This document shows positions 21,557-36,064 of a stretch of 64,000 nucleotides of DNA, piece after piece. The translations under genes were made by a program, and so were the position numbers. Source of the DNA: Billgrantia campisalis (GTDB lineage: Bacteria; Pseudomonadota; Gammaproteobacteria; Pseudomonadales; Halomonadaceae); the NCBI RefSeq assembly GCF_022341425.1, contig NZ_JABFUC010000008.1, positions 164,078 to 228,077 on the forward strand. The letters are read 5' to 3'. A model generated the notes under the pieces. The model made no database searches. It saw only the letters and a program-made list of their open reading frames with translations, and was not told the DNA's origin. Numbering within the stretch: the first letter of the stretch is position 1; each line of letters opens with the position of its first letter.

Positions 21557-22283
21557 CGGCTCCTTGAGCGGTGGCGATATGAGTGTCGGGCACGTGGAAC
21601 CTCAGGGCGGCCTCACGGTCGCATTCTGCGCCACCCTGAAGCGCGACCTGGTGCTGATGCTGCGCCGTCGCAGCGAGGTGATGAATCCGCTGGTGTTCTT
21701 CGCCATCGTGATCACGCTCTTTCCGATCGGCATCTCGCCCGACCCGCAGCTGCTGGCGGCGATTGCCCCGGGGCTGCTGTGGGTGGCGGCGCTGCTGGCG
21801 GCGCTGCTGTCGCTGGACAGTCTGTTTCGCGCCGACTATGACGACGGCTCCCTGGAGCAGCTGCTGCTGACGCCGCAGCCCCTGGCGCTGCTGACCCTGG
21901 CCAAGGTGGCGGTGCACTGGCTGCTGACCGGCCTGCCCCTGGCGCTGATGGCGCCGCTGCTGGGTATCATGCTGGCACTGCCCGCGGGCAGCTACCTGGT
22001 GCTGGCGCTGTCGCTGGCGCTGGGTACGGCCAGCCTGAGCCTGATCGGTGCCATCGGAGCGGCGCTGACGGTAGGCCTGTCGCGGGGCGGGGTGCTGCTC
22101 TCGCTGCTGGTGCTGCCGCTTTACATCCCGGTGCTGATCTTCGGCGCCGGTGCCGTGCAAGCCGCCATCCTGGGTGACGGTATCATGGCGCATCTGGCGA
22201 TTCTCGGCGCCCTGCTGTCGCTGGCACTCTGCCTGGCGCCCTGGGCGATTGCAGCTTCGCTGCGCATCAGTATCAACGGTTGA
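21543..22283 (+). CDS. ccmB: Haem exporter protein CcmB
   Basis: The membrane subunit partnering CcmA. From ATG 21543 (GGGGGAGG just before; a GTG two codons upstream is an alternative) it has about 246 residues with six hydrophobic spans, and the family stretches TLKRDLVLMLRRRSEVMNPLVFF and SLFRADYDDGSLEQLLLTPQPLALL. It begins inside the end of ccmA, indicating translational coupling. Confidence 0.94.
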   Translation: MSATDGSLSGGDMSVGHVEPQGGLTVAFCATLKRDLVLMLRRRSEVMNPLVFFAIVITLFPIGISPDPQLLAAIAPGLLWVAALLAALLSLDSLFRADYDDGSLEQLLLTPQPLALLTLAKVAVHWLLTGLPLALMAPLLGIMLALPAGSYLVLALSLALGTASLSLIGAIGAALTVGLSRGGVLLSLLVLPLYIPVLIFGAGAVQAAILGDGIMAHLAILGALLSLALCLAPWAIAASLRISING

Positions 22284-22297
22284 GAGGTTGACGAGGC

Positions 22298-23038
22298 ATG
22301 TGGGCCTTCATAAATAAGTTGCGATCCCCCAAGTGGTTCTATGCCATCAGCGCCCGCCTGCAGCCCTGGTTCTGGGCCGCGGCGCTGCTCCTTATCGGGA
22401 CCGGTACGATCTGGGGGCTGGCCTTCGCGCCGGCCGATTACCAGCAGGGCAACAGCTTCCGCATCATCTATGTCCACGTGCCGGCGGCCTTCCTGGCGCA
22501 GTCGATCTTCGTTTCCATGGCGATCACGGGCCTGGTGTTCATGGTCTGGAAGATCAAGATCTGCGATATGGCGGCGGCGATGATGGCGCCGCTGGGCGCC
22601 GCCATGACCTTTATCGCACTGTTCTCCGGGGCGGTCTGGGGCGTCCCCACCTGGGGCACCTGGTGGATGTGGGACGCGCGCCTGACCTCGATGCTGATCC
22701 TGCTGTTCCTCTACCTGGGCGTGATCGCCCTGCGCGGCGCCTTCACCAGCCGCGACAGCGCCTCCCGGGCCGCCTCGGTGCTGGCCATGGTGGGGGTCAT
22801 CAACATCCCGATCATCAAGTATTCCGTCGACTGGTGGTACACCCTGCACCAGCCGGCCACCTTCACCATCACCGGCCGCGCCGCCATGCCCATGGAGATG
22901 TGGGCGCCGCTGCTGATCATGGTGCTGGGGTTCTACAGTTTCTTCATCGCCCTGACCCTGACCCGCGTACGCAGCGAGATCCTGCGCCGCGAGTCCAACA
23001 AGCACTGGGTCCGTGAACTGGCCGGGGAGACACGCTGA
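22298..23038 (+). CDS. ccmC: Haem transporter / haem-handling protein CcmC
   Basis: It delivers haem to CcmE. The 246 residues have six spans, the tryptophan-rich WWD motif [18 protein letters not shown] near residue 120, and haem-ligand histidines in YVHVPAAF and [11 protein letters not shown]. The first gene of the Ccm set without overlap (14 bp after ccmB), it ends one base into ccmD. Confidence 0.97.
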   Translation: MWAFINKLRSPKWFYAISARLQPWFWAAALLLIGTGTIWGLAFAPADYQQGNSFRIIYVHVPAAFLAQSIFVSMAITGLVFMVWKIKICDMAAAMMAPLGAAMTFIALFSGAVWGVPTWGTWWMWDARLTSMLILLFLYLGVIALRGAFTSRDSASRAASVLAMVGVINIPIIKYSVDWWYTLHQPATFTITGRAAMPMEMWAPLLIMVLGFYSFFIALTLTRVRSEILRRESNKHWVRELAGETR

Positions 23039-23277
23039 TGGCCTTCGATACCCTCCAGGAATTTTTCGCCATGGGCGGCCATGCCCCCTATGTCTGGTCG
23101 GCCTGGGGTCTGACCGCGGCCCTGCTGCTGGGCTGCGTGCTGCATGCCCGCGCCGAACGCCGCCAGCTGCTGCGCCAACTCGAGCGCCGCGTCAGGCGCG
23201 AAGGCCGGCTGGCGGCAGACCCCGCCAGGGCGACACCGATTCAACATGACAGTGGTGGATATACCAATGACGCCTAA
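23038..23277 (+). CDS. ccmD: Haem exporter protein CcmD
   Basis: A small one-span protein of the CcmABCD complex, 79 residues: a hydrophobic segment at about 21-38 (YVWSAWGLTAALLLGCVLHA) followed by a basic tail (RAERRQLLRQLERRVRREGR), the typical CcmD layout. It overlaps ccmC by one base and ccmE by several. Confidence 0.9.
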   Translation: MAFDTLQEFFAMGGHAPYVWSAWGLTAALLLGCVLHARAERRQLLRQLERRVRREGRLAADPARATPIQHDSGGYTNDA

Positions 23278-23779
23278 ACGCAAGCAAAAACTGTTCGTGA
23301 TCCTCGGGCTGGTCTCCCTCGCGGCAGTGGCCGTGGGGCTGACGCTCTATGCCCTGCGGGCCAACATCAACCTGTTCTTCAGCCCCATCGAGATCGCCGC
23401 CGGCGATGCGCCCTTTGAACGTCAGATCCGCGCCGGCGGCATGGTGCGCGAAGGCTCGGTCTACCGTAACCCCGACAGCCTCGATGTGGAGTTCACCGTC
23501 ACCGACTATGTGGAGGACCTGCGCGTCTCCTATAGTGGTATCCTGCCCGACCTGTTCCGCGAAGGGCAGGGCGTGGTGGTGGTCGGCCAGCTGTACCAGG
23601 ATGGCATGTTCCGTGCCGACCAGGTGCTGGCGCGCCACGACGAGAACTACATGCCGCCCGAGGTCGCCGACGCTCTGGAAGCCGCCGGCTATTCGCCCGC
23701 CGACTTCCAGCAGAAGGCGGCCAAGGTGGCCGAGCGTATCGAAAAGCAAGAGGAAGGTAACGGCGCAAGCCAGTACTGA
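23267..23779 (+). CDS. ccmE: Cytochrome c-type biogenesis haem chaperone CcmE
   Basis: A periplasmic OB-fold haem chaperone anchored by one N-terminal helix. Start ATG 23267 (MTPKRKQKLFVILGLVSLA) matches the family N-terminus; an in-frame ATG at 23246 is possible. The covalent haem-binding His is in LARHDENYMPPEV, with the conserved Tyr four residues on. 170 residues; it overlaps the ccmD end by 11 bp. Confidence 0.96.
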   Translation: MTPKRKQKLFVILGLVSLAAVAVGLTLYALRANINLFFSPIEIAAGDAPFERQIRAGGMVREGSVYRNPDSLDVEFTVTDYVEDLRVSYSGILPDLFREGQGVVVVGQLYQDGMFRADQVLARHDENYMPPEVADALEAAGYSPADFQQKAAKVAERIEKQEEGNGASQY

Positions 23780-23791
23780 CCCGGAGTGCCC

Positions 23792-25798
23792 ATGCAGATC
23801 CTGATGATTCCCGAAATCGGCCACTTTGCCCTGGTCATTGCCCTGCTTTTCGCAGTGACCCAGTCGGTACTGCCGCTGGTTGGCGCCTCGCTGCGCCGGC
23901 CGCTGCTGATGGCCTATGCCCGGCCCATGGCGGCCGGGCAGCTGCTGTTCGTGGCCATTGCCTACGCCTGCCTCACGGCCAGCTACATGCTGGACGACTT
24001 CAGCGTGCTCAATGTGGCCAACAACTCCAACTCCATGCTGCCCTGGTACTACAAGTTCAGCGCGGTATGGGGCAACCATGAAGGCTCGGTGCTGCTGTGG
24101 AGCCTGATGCTGGCCGGCTGGGGCTATTTCGCCGCGCGCTACTCCCGCGAGCTGCCGCGTGACGTGGTGGCGCGGGTGGTTAGCGTGCTGGGCATGGTCT
24201 GCGTCGGCTTCCTGCTGTTCATCCTGGTCACCTCCAACCCCTTCGAGCGCATCCTGCCCAATGTGCCCCAGGATGGCGCCGATCTTAACCCGCTGCTTCA
24301 GGACATCGGCCTGATCCTGCATCCGCCGGCGCTCTACATGGGCTACGTGGGCTTCTCGGTGGTCTTCGCCTTCGCCATCGCCGCGCTGCTCGGCGGCCGG
24401 CTGGATGCCGCCTGGGCGCGCTGGGCACGGCCCTGGACCAACCTGGCCTGGGCCTTTCTCACCGTGGGCATCGCGCTCGGCAGCTGGTGGGCCTACTACG
24501 AGCTGGGCTGGGGCGGCTGGTGGTTCTGGGACCCGGTGGAGAACGCCTCGCTGCTGCCCTGGCTGACCGGCACGGCGCTGATGCACTCCTTGGCGGTGAC
24601 CGAGAAGCGCGGCTCCTTCAAGAGCTGGACCCTGCTGCTGGCGATCTCGACCTTCTCGCTGTCGCTGCTGGGCACCTTCCTGGTGCGTTCCGGGGTGCTC
24701 ACCTCGGTGCATGCCTTCGCCAACGACCCCTCCCGCGGCTTCTTCATCCTGGTGCTGCTGGGGATCACCGTAGGCCTGTCGCTGCTGATCTTCGCCCTGC
24801 GCGCGCCGCGGGTGAGCCACACGGTGAGCTTCAACTGGCTCTCCCGGGATGCCCTGCTGCTGATCAACAACATCATGCTGGTGATTATCACCGTCACCGT
24901 GCTGATGGGCACTGTCTACCCGCTGCTGCTCGATGCGCTCGACCTCGGCAAGATCAGCGTGGGCCCCCCGTACTTCAACGCCCTGTTCGTGCCGCTTACG
25001 GTGATCATGTGCATCTTCATGGGCCTGGGGCCGGTGGCGCGCTGGAAACAGACCGATGTGCGCATGCTGGTCAAGCGCCTGTGGCTGGCCGGGGCGGCGG
25101 CGCTGGTGATCGGCATGATCATGCCGTTCATCTTCGGCCAGGAGTGGAACGCCTGGGTCGCCATCGGCCTGGTCACCGCCATGTGGATCGTCTTCCCGAT
25201 GCTGCGTGACCTCTATGACAAGACCCGCCATGCGCCGACACGGCTGGCTGGCCTGAAGAAGGTCTCGCTGGCCTACTGGGGCATGCAGCTGGGCCATCTC
25301 GGGGTGGCGGTGACCATCGTCGGCGTGGCGGTGGTCTCCAACTACAACATCGAGCGCAACGTGCGCATGGGCCCGGGCGACAGCGTCCAGGTCGCCGGCT
25401 ACACCTTCACCATGACCGAGCTGACCAGCCGCCAGGGCCCCAACTTCCTGGCCGACCGCGCGGTGATCGAGGTGCAGCGCGATGGCAGTCGTCGCAGCTT
25501 CACCATGAACCCCGAGAAGCGCCTGTACATCGCCCGCGGCATGCCGATGACCCAGGTGGCGCTGCGGCCCGGCTTCTTCCGCGACCTCTACGTGGCCATG
25601 GGCGAGGACCTCGGCGACAACAGCTGGGCGATGCGCGTGCAGTACAAGCCCTTCGTGCGCTGGCTGTGGCTGGGCGGCCTGCTGATGGCCGCCGGTGGCG
25701 TGCTGGCCGTGACCGACCGCCGCTATCGCCGCCTGGCCACCTCGCGTGATCCCGAGGCGGCCGCGCCAGCCGGCAAACCGCAGGAGGCCACCGCATGA
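23792..25798 (+). CDS. ccmF: Haem lyase subunit CcmF
   Basis: A large membrane protein that, with CcmH and CcmI, ligates haem to CXXCH apocytochromes. 668 residues from ATG 23792 (GGAG 5 bp upstream). The WWD domain reads GWGGWWFWDPVENASLLPWL near residue 240; other signatures are YKFSAVWGNHEGSVLLW near residue 90 and HPPALYMGYVGFSVVFAFAIA. About 14-15 spans. The 4-bp ATGA overlap with ccmG indicates coupling. Confidence 0.98.
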   Translation: MQILMIPEIGHFALVIALLFAVTQSVLPLVGASLRRPLLMAYARPMAAGQLLFVAIAYACLTASYMLDDFSVLNVANNSNSMLPWYYKFSAVWGNHEGSVLLWSLMLAGWGYFAARYSRELPRDVVARVVSVLGMVCVGFLLFILVTSNPFERILPNVPQDGADLNPLLQDIGLILHPPALYMGYVGFSVVFAFAIAALLGGRLDAAWARWARPWTNLAWAFLTVGIALGSWWAYYELGWGGWWFWDPVENASLLPWLTGTALMHSLAVTEKRGSFKSWTLLLAISTFSLSLLGTFLVRSGVLTSVHAFANDPSRGFFILVLLGITVGLSLLIFALRAPRVSHTVSFNWLSRDALLLINNIMLVIITVTVLMGTVYPLLLDALDLGKISVGPPYFNALFVPLTVIMCIFMGLGPVARWKQTDVRMLVKRLWLAGAAALVIGMIMPFIFGQEWNAWVAIGLVTAMWIVFPMLRDLYDKTRHAPTRLAGLKKVSLAYWGMQLGHLGVAVTIVGVAVVSNYNIERNVRMGPGDSVQVAGYTFTMTELTSRQGPNFLADRAVIEVQRDGSRRSFTMNPEKRLYIARGMPMTQVALRPGFFRDLYVAMGEDLGDNSWAMRVQYKPFVRWLWLGGLLMAAGGVLAVTDRRYRRLATSRDPEAAAPAGKPQEATA

Positions 25799-26325
25799 CC
25801 CGACGCCTGCTGCTGCTGCTGCCCCTGGCGGGATTCCTGGTGCTGTCGCTGTTTCTCTACCAAGGGCTCTCGCTCAACCCCTTCCACCGGGATTCCGCGC
25901 TGATGGCGCGGGACTTCCCGGCCTTCGACCTGGCGACCCTGGAAGACCCCGAGCGTCGCGTGGACCGCTCCCTGCTGGCCACCGGCGAACTCACCCTGGT
26001 CAATGTCTGGGGTGAGTGGTGCCCGGAGTGCAAGCGCGAGATGCCCCAGCTGCTGGATCTGTCCGACCGCGGGATCCGCATGGTGGGCATCAGCTGGAAG
26101 GACACCCGCGAGAAGGGGCTCGGTTTCCTGGAGGAGTTCGGCAACCCCTTCGAGGTGAACATCTTCGACCCGGACAATGAGCTGGGCTTCGAGCTGGGGG
26201 TGTTCGGCGCGCCGGAGACCTTCCTGGTCGACCGCGAGGGTATCATCCGCTATCACCACACCGGCTATATCTCGCCGGGTGACGTTCGTGAACACATCCT
26301 GCCGGAGGTGGAGAAATGGCAGTGA
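25795..26325 (+). CDS. ccmG: Thiol:disulfide interchange protein CcmG/DsbE
   Basis: A membrane-anchored periplasmic thioredoxin that keeps apocytochrome CXXCH cysteines reduced. The 176 residues start with one hydrophobic anchor (about 5-23). The active site is VNVWGEWCPECKREMPQL (CPEC, near residue 77), and the cis-Pro region is GVFGAPETFLVDREG. It overlaps ccmF by 4 bp and ccmH by 10 bp. Confidence 0.97.
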   Translation: MTRRLLLLLPLAGFLVLSLFLYQGLSLNPFHRDSALMARDFPAFDLATLEDPERRVDRSLLATGELTLVNVWGEWCPECKREMPQLLDLSDRGIRMVGISWKDTREKGLGFLEEFGNPFEVNIFDPDNELGFELGVFGAPETFLVDREGIIRYHHTGYISPGDVREHILPEVEKWQ

Positions 26326-26789
26326 TCCGTTGGATGCTGACCGGCCTGGCGCTGCTGCTGGTGGCCGGCAACCTGCAGGCCGGGGCGATCGAGGTACGTG
26401 AGTTCGACGACCCCGTGATGGAGCAGCGCTACCGCAGCCTGACCGCCTCGCTGCGCTGCCCCACCTGCGAGAACCAGGCGATCAATGATTCCGATGCGCC
26501 GGTCTCCGGTGACATGCGCGACCGTGTCTACCTGCTGCTCAACGAGGGCGTGTCGGACATGGAGATCCGCGATCACATGGTCGAGCGCTTCGGCGACTAC
26601 GTGCTCTACAACCCGCGTCTGGAAGGTCGCACCTACCTGCTGTGGGGGCTGCCGGCGGGCCTGGTGGTTCTCGGCGCCCTGCTGGTGGTGTTGGTGGTGC
26701 GCGCCCGGCGCAACGCCTCGGCCCGTCGCCTGACCGATGAGGAGCGTGCGCGCCTCGAGGCCCTGATCAATCGCGGGAGGACCGAATGA
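26316..26789 (+). CDS. ccmH: Cytochrome c maturation protein CcmH (CcmL-type)
   Basis: A thiol reductant subunit of the haem lyase complex. 157 residues: a signal/anchor at the N-terminus (about 5-22), the redox site SLRCPTCENQAINDSDAPV near residue 47, a second span (about 107-127, YLLWGLPAGLVVLGALLVVLVV) and a charged tail. This is the short form that works with a separate CcmI. It overlaps ccmI by 4 bp. Confidence 0.96.
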   Translation: MAVIRWMLTGLALLLVAGNLQAGAIEVREFDDPVMEQRYRSLTASLRCPTCENQAINDSDAPVSGDMRDRVYLLLNEGVSDMEIRDHMVERFGDYVLYNPRLEGRTYLLWGLPAGLVVLGALLVVLVVRARRNASARRLTDEERARLEALINRGRTE

Positions 26790-28012
26790 CCCTGTTATGG
26801 CTTGCCTTTGCCATCCTGCTGCTGCCCGCCATGTGGCTGCTGGTGTCGCCGCTGCGCCGCGCGCAGCGGGTCTACCAGGCCCAGCGTGACTTCGAGGCCA
26901 ACGACAAGTCCAACGAGCAGAACGTGGCCATCTACAAGCGCCGCCTGGCATCGTTGGAGGCGGCGCTGGAGCGCGGCGACATCGACCAGGCCCGCTTCGA
27001 GGAGGACCGCCTGGACCTCGATCGCAGCCTGCTCGAGGATACCGAGGACCTCAAGCGCGGGCCGCTGCATTCGCCGGCGTCCGGTCGCTTCCTGGTGCCG
27101 CTGGTGGCGGTGGTGGTGGTGATCGGCTCGGTGCTGTGGTATCAGCAGCACGGTGCCGAGGGCGACCTGGCGCTCTACGCCGCCTACCAGGAGAGCGACT
27201 CCCTGCCCACCCTGATCGAGCGCCTGGAGGGCGAGGCGGCCAGCCAGCCCGACAACCCCAAGGTCTGGGCCGCGCTCTACCCCATCTATCGCGATGCGGG
27301 CCAGGGCGAGGCGGCCCTGAACGCCCTGAACAACCTGATCGACCTGGAAGGTCGCCAGCCGTCGCTGCTGGCCCAGAAGGCCCAGGTCAAGTTCTTCATG
27401 GCCAATCGCAGCATCACCGACGAGGTGCAGGCGCTGGTCGATGAGGTGATGGAAGAGGATTCCCGCGAGCCGACCATGCTCGGGATGCTCGGCGTTCAGG
27501 CCTTCGAGGGCGGCGACTACGAGCTGGCCATCGACCGCTGGCGGCGCGCCATCGCCGGCATGGGCGACAGCGGCTCGGCCGGTGCCCTGCGCGAAGGCAT
27601 CCGGGTGGCCCAGCAGCGCCTGGGCGTGGCCCCGGAAGCGCAGGAGCCGCTGGCCGAAGGGCCCGGCATCCGGGTGCGGGTGAGCCTCGATGAGTCCCTC
27701 GAGAACCGCCTGGACGCGGACACCCGGGTGTTCATCGTCGCCCGCGACATGGAGGGGGAGCTGCCGCCCCTGGCCGCGACCCGGGTGACCCTGGGCGACC
27801 TGCCGACCACGCTGGTGCTCGACGACCGTCACGCCATGTCCGACGAGGCCAGCCTCTCCCAGGTGCGCGAGGCGCGGCTGCTGGTGCGGGTCAGCCAGAG
27901 CGGCGATCCCGCCCCGTCTTCGGGGGACATGTTCGGCGACCGCGATGGCGTGGCCGTGGGCAGCGTCGACGGCGACCCCGTGGAGCTCGTGATCGACCGC
28001 GTTCTCGAGTAG
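26786..28012 (+). CDS. ccmI: Cytochrome c maturation protein CcmI (TPR apocytochrome chaperone)
   Basis: It presents apocytochromes to the haem lyase. The 408 residues have two N-terminal spans (about 3-22 and 97-115), between them the family block YQAQRDFEANDKSNEQNVAIYKRRL is recognisable, followed by TPR-like helices (about 150-270) and a beta-rich C-terminal domain seen in gammaproteobacterial CcmI. The last ccm gene; smc starts 4 bp after its stop, so read-through is likely. Confidence 0.93.
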   Translation: MTLLWLAFAILLLPAMWLLVSPLRRAQRVYQAQRDFEANDKSNEQNVAIYKRRLASLEAALERGDIDQARFEEDRLDLDRSLLEDTEDLKRGPLHSPASGRFLVPLVAVVVVIGSVLWYQQHGAEGDLALYAAYQESDSLPTLIERLEGEAASQPDNPKVWAALYPIYRDAGQGEAALNALNNLIDLEGRQPSLLAQKAQVKFFMANRSITDEVQALVDEVMEEDSREPTMLGMLGVQAFEGGDYELAIDRWRRAIAGMGDSGSAGALREGIRVAQQRLGVAPEAQEPLAEGPGIRVRVSLDESLENRLDADTRVFIVARDMEGELPPLAATRVTLGDLPTTLVLDDRHAMSDEASLSQVREARLLVRVSQSGDPAPSSGDMFGDRDGVAVGSVDGDPVELVIDRVLE

Positions 28013-28016
28013 TCGG

Positions 28017-31000
28017 ATGCGCCTCACCTCGATTCGCCTGGTCGGCTTCAAGTCCTTCGTCGACCCGGTCACGGTGCCCTTCGATGGCAACATGACGGCC
28101 ATCGTCGGGCCCAACGGCTGCGGCAAGTCGAACATCATCGACGCCGTGCGCTGGGTCATGGGCGAATCCTCGGCCAAGACCCTGCGCGGCGAATCGATGA
28201 CCGACGTCATCTTCAACGGCTCCACCGCGCGCAAGCCGGTGGGGCTGGCCGCCATTGAACTGCGCTTCGACAACGCCGACGGCACCATGGGCGGCCCCTA
28301 TGCCCAGTACGCCGAGATCGCCGTCAAGCGCCAGGTGACCCGCGACGGCCAGTCCAGCTACTTCTTCAACGGCCAGAAGTGTCGCCGCCGCGACATCGCC
28401 GACCTCTTCCTGGGCACCGGCCTGGGACCCCGCTCCTATGCGATCATCGGCCAGGGCATGATCTCGCGGCTCATCGAGGCGCGCCCCGAGGAGCTGCGCG
28501 GGACCCTGGAGGAGGCCGCCGGCATCTCCAAGTACAAGGAGCGTCGCCGCGAGACCGAGAACCGCATGCGGCGCACCCGGGAGAATCTCGAACGCCTCGA
28601 AGACATTTGCGAGGAGCTCGACAAGCAGCTCGAACGCCTCAAGCGTCAGGCCGAAGCCGCTCGCCGCTATCAGACCCTCAAGCAGGAGGAGCATCGCCTC
28701 AAGGGCGAGCTGGCGCTGCTGCGTGGCCGGGCGCTGCGCGCCCACCAGGACGAGGAGGAGAGCCGGGTTCGCGAGCTGGAGACGGCGGTGGAGCGCGATA
28801 TCCTGGGAATGCGCCAGTGCGAGACCCGCCTCGAGGAGGCCCGCGCCGCCCACGACCGCCTGGCCGAGGAGCTCGACGCCTGCCAGCGGCGCTTCTTCGA
28901 GACTACCGCCGCCATTGCCCGCCTCGAGCAGAATCTCGAACACGCCCGCAGCCGTGAAACCCAGCTGGCCGGCGACCTCGATGCTGCCCGGCGCGAACTG
29001 GCCGAGCTGGCACGCCTGGGCGAGGACGACGGCGAGCGCCGCTCACGCCTCGCCGAGCGTCTCGAGAGCCTGGGCCCCGAGCAGGAGGAGGTCGCCGAGC
29101 AACTGGCCGAGCTGGAGGCGATGCTGGAGGAGGCCGAGCCCGCTGCCGAGGACGCCGAGCAGGCCTGGGAGCACTTCAACGAGGGCTGGCGACAGGCCAG
29201 CCACGAGGCCGAGCGCGCCCAGGACCGGCTGCGCGAGCTCGAGCACCGCCTGGCGCAGATCGAGAGCGATGCCCAGCGCCGCCGCCAGCAGCGCCAGGAG
29301 CTTCCCGACCTGGCCGAGCTGCAGGCGCGGCGCGCCGAGCTTGGCGAACGGCTTGACGACCTGGCGCTGGAACAGCAGCGCGCGGAGGACCGCCGCGAGG
29401 CGCTCCAGGCGGCGCGCGATGCGGCCCGGGAAGCCGCCACGGCCCTCGAGCAGGACCGCGAGGCGCAGCGCAGCCGGCGCAGCACCCTGCAGGGCGAACT
29501 GGCCTCGCTGGAGGCGCTGATTCAGGCCTCGCTGAATGATCCCGACGAGGCGCTGACTCACCACCTGGCCGAGCATGAGCTGGGTGAGTCGCCGCGCCTG
29601 GGGGAGACCCTGGTGGTGGAGCCGGGCTGGGAGGCTTGCGTCTCCTGGGTGCTGGCGCCCTGGCTGAAGGCCCGCCTGGCCGCGCCCGGCGCCTTCCGCG
29701 AGGCCAGCGCGGCGCCGCCCGCCGAACTCGGCGCGCTGGCGCCCGAGGCCAGCGTCGAGGCCGGCTCCCAGAGCCTGGCCGCCCGGGTGCAGGGCGCCGG
29801 GGCGGCCGCCGCCTGGCTGGCCCCCATCCGCTGCGTGGACAGCGATACCCAGGCCTGGGACGAACGCCCCACCCTGGCGCCCGGCGAGAGCCTGATCACG
29901 CCCGGAGGGCTGTGGCTGGGGCCCGATTGGGTGCGCCACCGCGGCCAGGGCGAAGGCCCGGATGCCCTGCTGGTCAGCCGTCGGCGCCGGGACGGCGTTC
30001 GCGCCGAACTCGACGAGGTGGAAACCGGGCTGGTCGCCCTGGAGCGTCGCCTGGCCGCCGCGCGTGAGGAGGCCGAGCGGGCCGAAAGCGAGCTGGAGCG
30101 CCTGCGCCAGGACGAGCGCCGCCTGACCGACGAGCACCAGCAGCTGGCGGTTCAGGACAGCGGCCTGGCGAGCCGGCTTGATCACCTGGAAGGGCGTGCC
30201 GCCGAGCTGGCCGAAGAGCTGGAGGGGCTCGACGAGGCCGGCGAGGCGGCGCGCCTGGCCATCGAGGAGGCCCGCGAGCGCTGGCAGCTGGCCATGGCCG
30301 GCCTGGAAGAGGGCGCCGAGCGTCGCGAGCGGCTGGAGCGCGCGCGCAGCGATGCCCGCGAGCGCCTCGCCTCGCTGCGCGCCCGCCAGCGGCCGCTCAG
30401 CGAGCAGGCCCAGCGGCTGGCCCTGGAGCACCAGCGCCTGACCACCGAGCAGGCCGGGCTAGCCGAGCAGCAGAGCCGGGCCGGCGAGGCTCGCCAGCGC
30501 CTGGAAGCGCGCTGCGCCGAGCTGGCCGAGTCCCTCGAGGCCCTGCGCGAACCCGACGAGGAGCAGCGCGAGCGGCTCGACGAGCTGCTGCATCGCCGCG
30601 AGCGTGACGAACGCGAGCTCAACGCGGCCCGCGCCCGCGCCGCCGAGCTGGTCGAGCGCCTGCGCGAGGACGAACAGGCCCGCCAGGGCCATGAGCGTCG
30701 CCTGGAAGGCACCCGCGAGCGCCTGCAGGAGGCGCGCATGCAGGTCCAGGCCCTGGCGCTCAAGGCCGAGGCCCAGGACGAGCAGCTCGCCGAGCTGGGC
30801 CACGACGCTGCCGTCCTGGCCGAAGCGCTCGACCCTGACGCCACCGAATCCGCCTGGCAGACCCGCCTGGAATCGGTCGGCGAGCGCATCCGCCGGCTGG
30901 GCGCGATCAACCTGGCGGCCATCGAGGAGTACGACCAGCAGGCCGAGCGGCGCAACTACCTGGAAGCCCAGCATGCAGAGCTCTGCGAAGCGCTGGAGAC

Positions 31001-31511
31001 GCTCGACAAGGCGATCCGGCGCATCGATCAGGAAACCCGCACCCGCTTTCGCGACACCTTCGAGCGGGTCAATCAGGGTCTGCAGACGCTTTTCCCGCGA
31101 GTCTTCGGTGGGGGAACCGCATGGTTGACGCTGACCGGGGAGGATTTGCTGGATACCGGGGTGGCCATCATGGCACGCCCGCCCGGCAAGAAGAACAGCA
31201 CCATTCACCTGCTCTCCGGCGGCGAAAAGGCCCTCACTGCCCTGTCGCTGGTGTTTGCCATCTTCCAGCTCAATCCGGCGCCGTTCTGCATGCTCGACGA
31301 GGTGGATGCGCCGCTGGATGATGCCAACGTGGGACGCTATGCCAAGCTGGTGAAGGACATGTCCGATTCCGTTCAGTTCATCTATATTACCCACAACAAG
31401 ATTGCCATGGAGGCCTCGGAAAGGCTGATGGGGGTGACCATGCAGGAACCCGGGGTATCCCGGCTGGTGGCGGTCGGGGTCGAGGAGGCCGCCGCCCTGG
31501 CCGAGGCCTGA
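28017..31511 (+). CDS. smc: Chromosome segregation ATPase SMC
   Basis: An ABC-type SMC ATPase that folds and segregates the chromosome with ScpA/ScpB. 1164 residues: N-terminal head with Walker A IVGPNGCGKSNIIDAVRW near residue 28, two long Glu/Arg-rich coiled coils (about 170-500 and 660-1010), a hinge region between them, and the C-terminal head with signature HLLSGGEKALTALSL and Walker B FCMLDEVDAPLDD. In smc-zipA-ligA order as in pseudomonads. It is an SMC, not the MukB of enterobacteria. Confidence 0.97.
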   Translation: MRLTSIRLVGFKSFVDPVTVPFDGNMTAIVGPNGCGKSNIIDAVRWVMGESSAKTLRGESMTDVIFNGSTARKPVGLAAIELRFDNADGTMGGPYAQYAEIAVKRQVTRDGQSSYFFNGQKCRRRDIADLFLGTGLGPRSYAIIGQGMISRLIEARPEELRGTLEEAAGISKYKERRRETENRMRRTRENLERLEDICEELDKQLERLKRQAEAARRYQTLKQEEHRLKGELALLRGRALRAHQDEEESRVRELETAVERDILGMRQCETRLEEARAAHDRLAEELDACQRRFFETTAAIARLEQNLEHARSRETQLAGDLDAARRELAELARLGEDDGERRSRLAERLESLGPEQEEVAEQLAELEAMLEEAEPAAEDAEQAWEHFNEGWRQASHEAERAQDRLRELEHRLAQIESDAQRRRQQRQELPDLAELQARRAELGERLDDLALEQQRAEDRREALQAARDAAREAATALEQDREAQRSRRSTLQGELASLEALIQASLNDPDEALTHHLAEHELGESPRLGETLVVEPGWEACVSWVLAPWLKARLAAPGAFREASAAPPAELGALAPEASVEAGSQSLAARVQGAGAAAAWLAPIRCVDSDTQAWDERPTLAPGESLITPGGLWLGPDWVRHRGQGEGPDALLVSRRRRDGVRAELDEVETGLVALERRLAAAREEAERAESELERLRQDERRLTDEHQQLAVQDSGLASRLDHLEGRAAELAEELEGLDEAGEAARLAIEEARERWQLAMAGLEEGAERRERLERARSDARERLASLRARQRPLSEQAQRLALEHQRLTTEQAGLAEQQSRAGEARQRLEARCAELAESLEALREPDEEQRERLDELLHRRERDERELNAARARAAELVERLREDEQARQGHERRLEGTRERLQEARMQVQALALKAEAQDEQLAELGHDAAVLAEALDPDATESAWQTRLESVGERIRRLGAINLAAIEEYDQQAERRNYLEAQHAELCEALETLDKAIRRIDQETRTRFRDTFERVNQGLQTLFPRVFGGGTAWLTLTGEDLLDTGVAIMARPPGKKNSTIHLLSGGEKALTALSLVFAIFQLNPAPFCMLDEVDAPLDDANVGRYAKLVKDMSDSVQFIYITHNKIAMEASERLMGVTMQEPGVSRLVAVGVEEAAALAEA

Positions 31512-31646
31512 AGGGCTTGCAAGCCGGTGACAAACGCGATATCAGAAAGCGCATCATGGTCGCATCGCACTCATGACGAGTCGATGGTACAGGGAAAGAC
31601 GCAGGGTCGATTGGACTCTCAGGCGAGAATGCCGGGGCTTGACAAA

Positions 31647-31669
31647 CAAAAAAAGTGGCCCTTTTTTTG
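31647..31669. terminator. Symmetric A7/T7 hairpin between smc and zipA
   Basis: A perfect 9-bp stem CAAAAAAAG / CTTTTTTTG with a 5-nt loop. The T run is on the 3' arm on either strand, the form of a weak intrinsic terminator. It lies 136 bp after smc and 68 bp before zipA. Confidence 0.5.
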
Positions 31670-31736
31670 GCAATCGCGCTATGCTGGTGACGAACATCCA
31701 TCCGGCATGGTGCCCTAGCGATAGGCAAGACGACCC

Positions 31737-36053
<4,317 letters not shown>

Positions 36054-36064
36054 CGTTTTAGGGT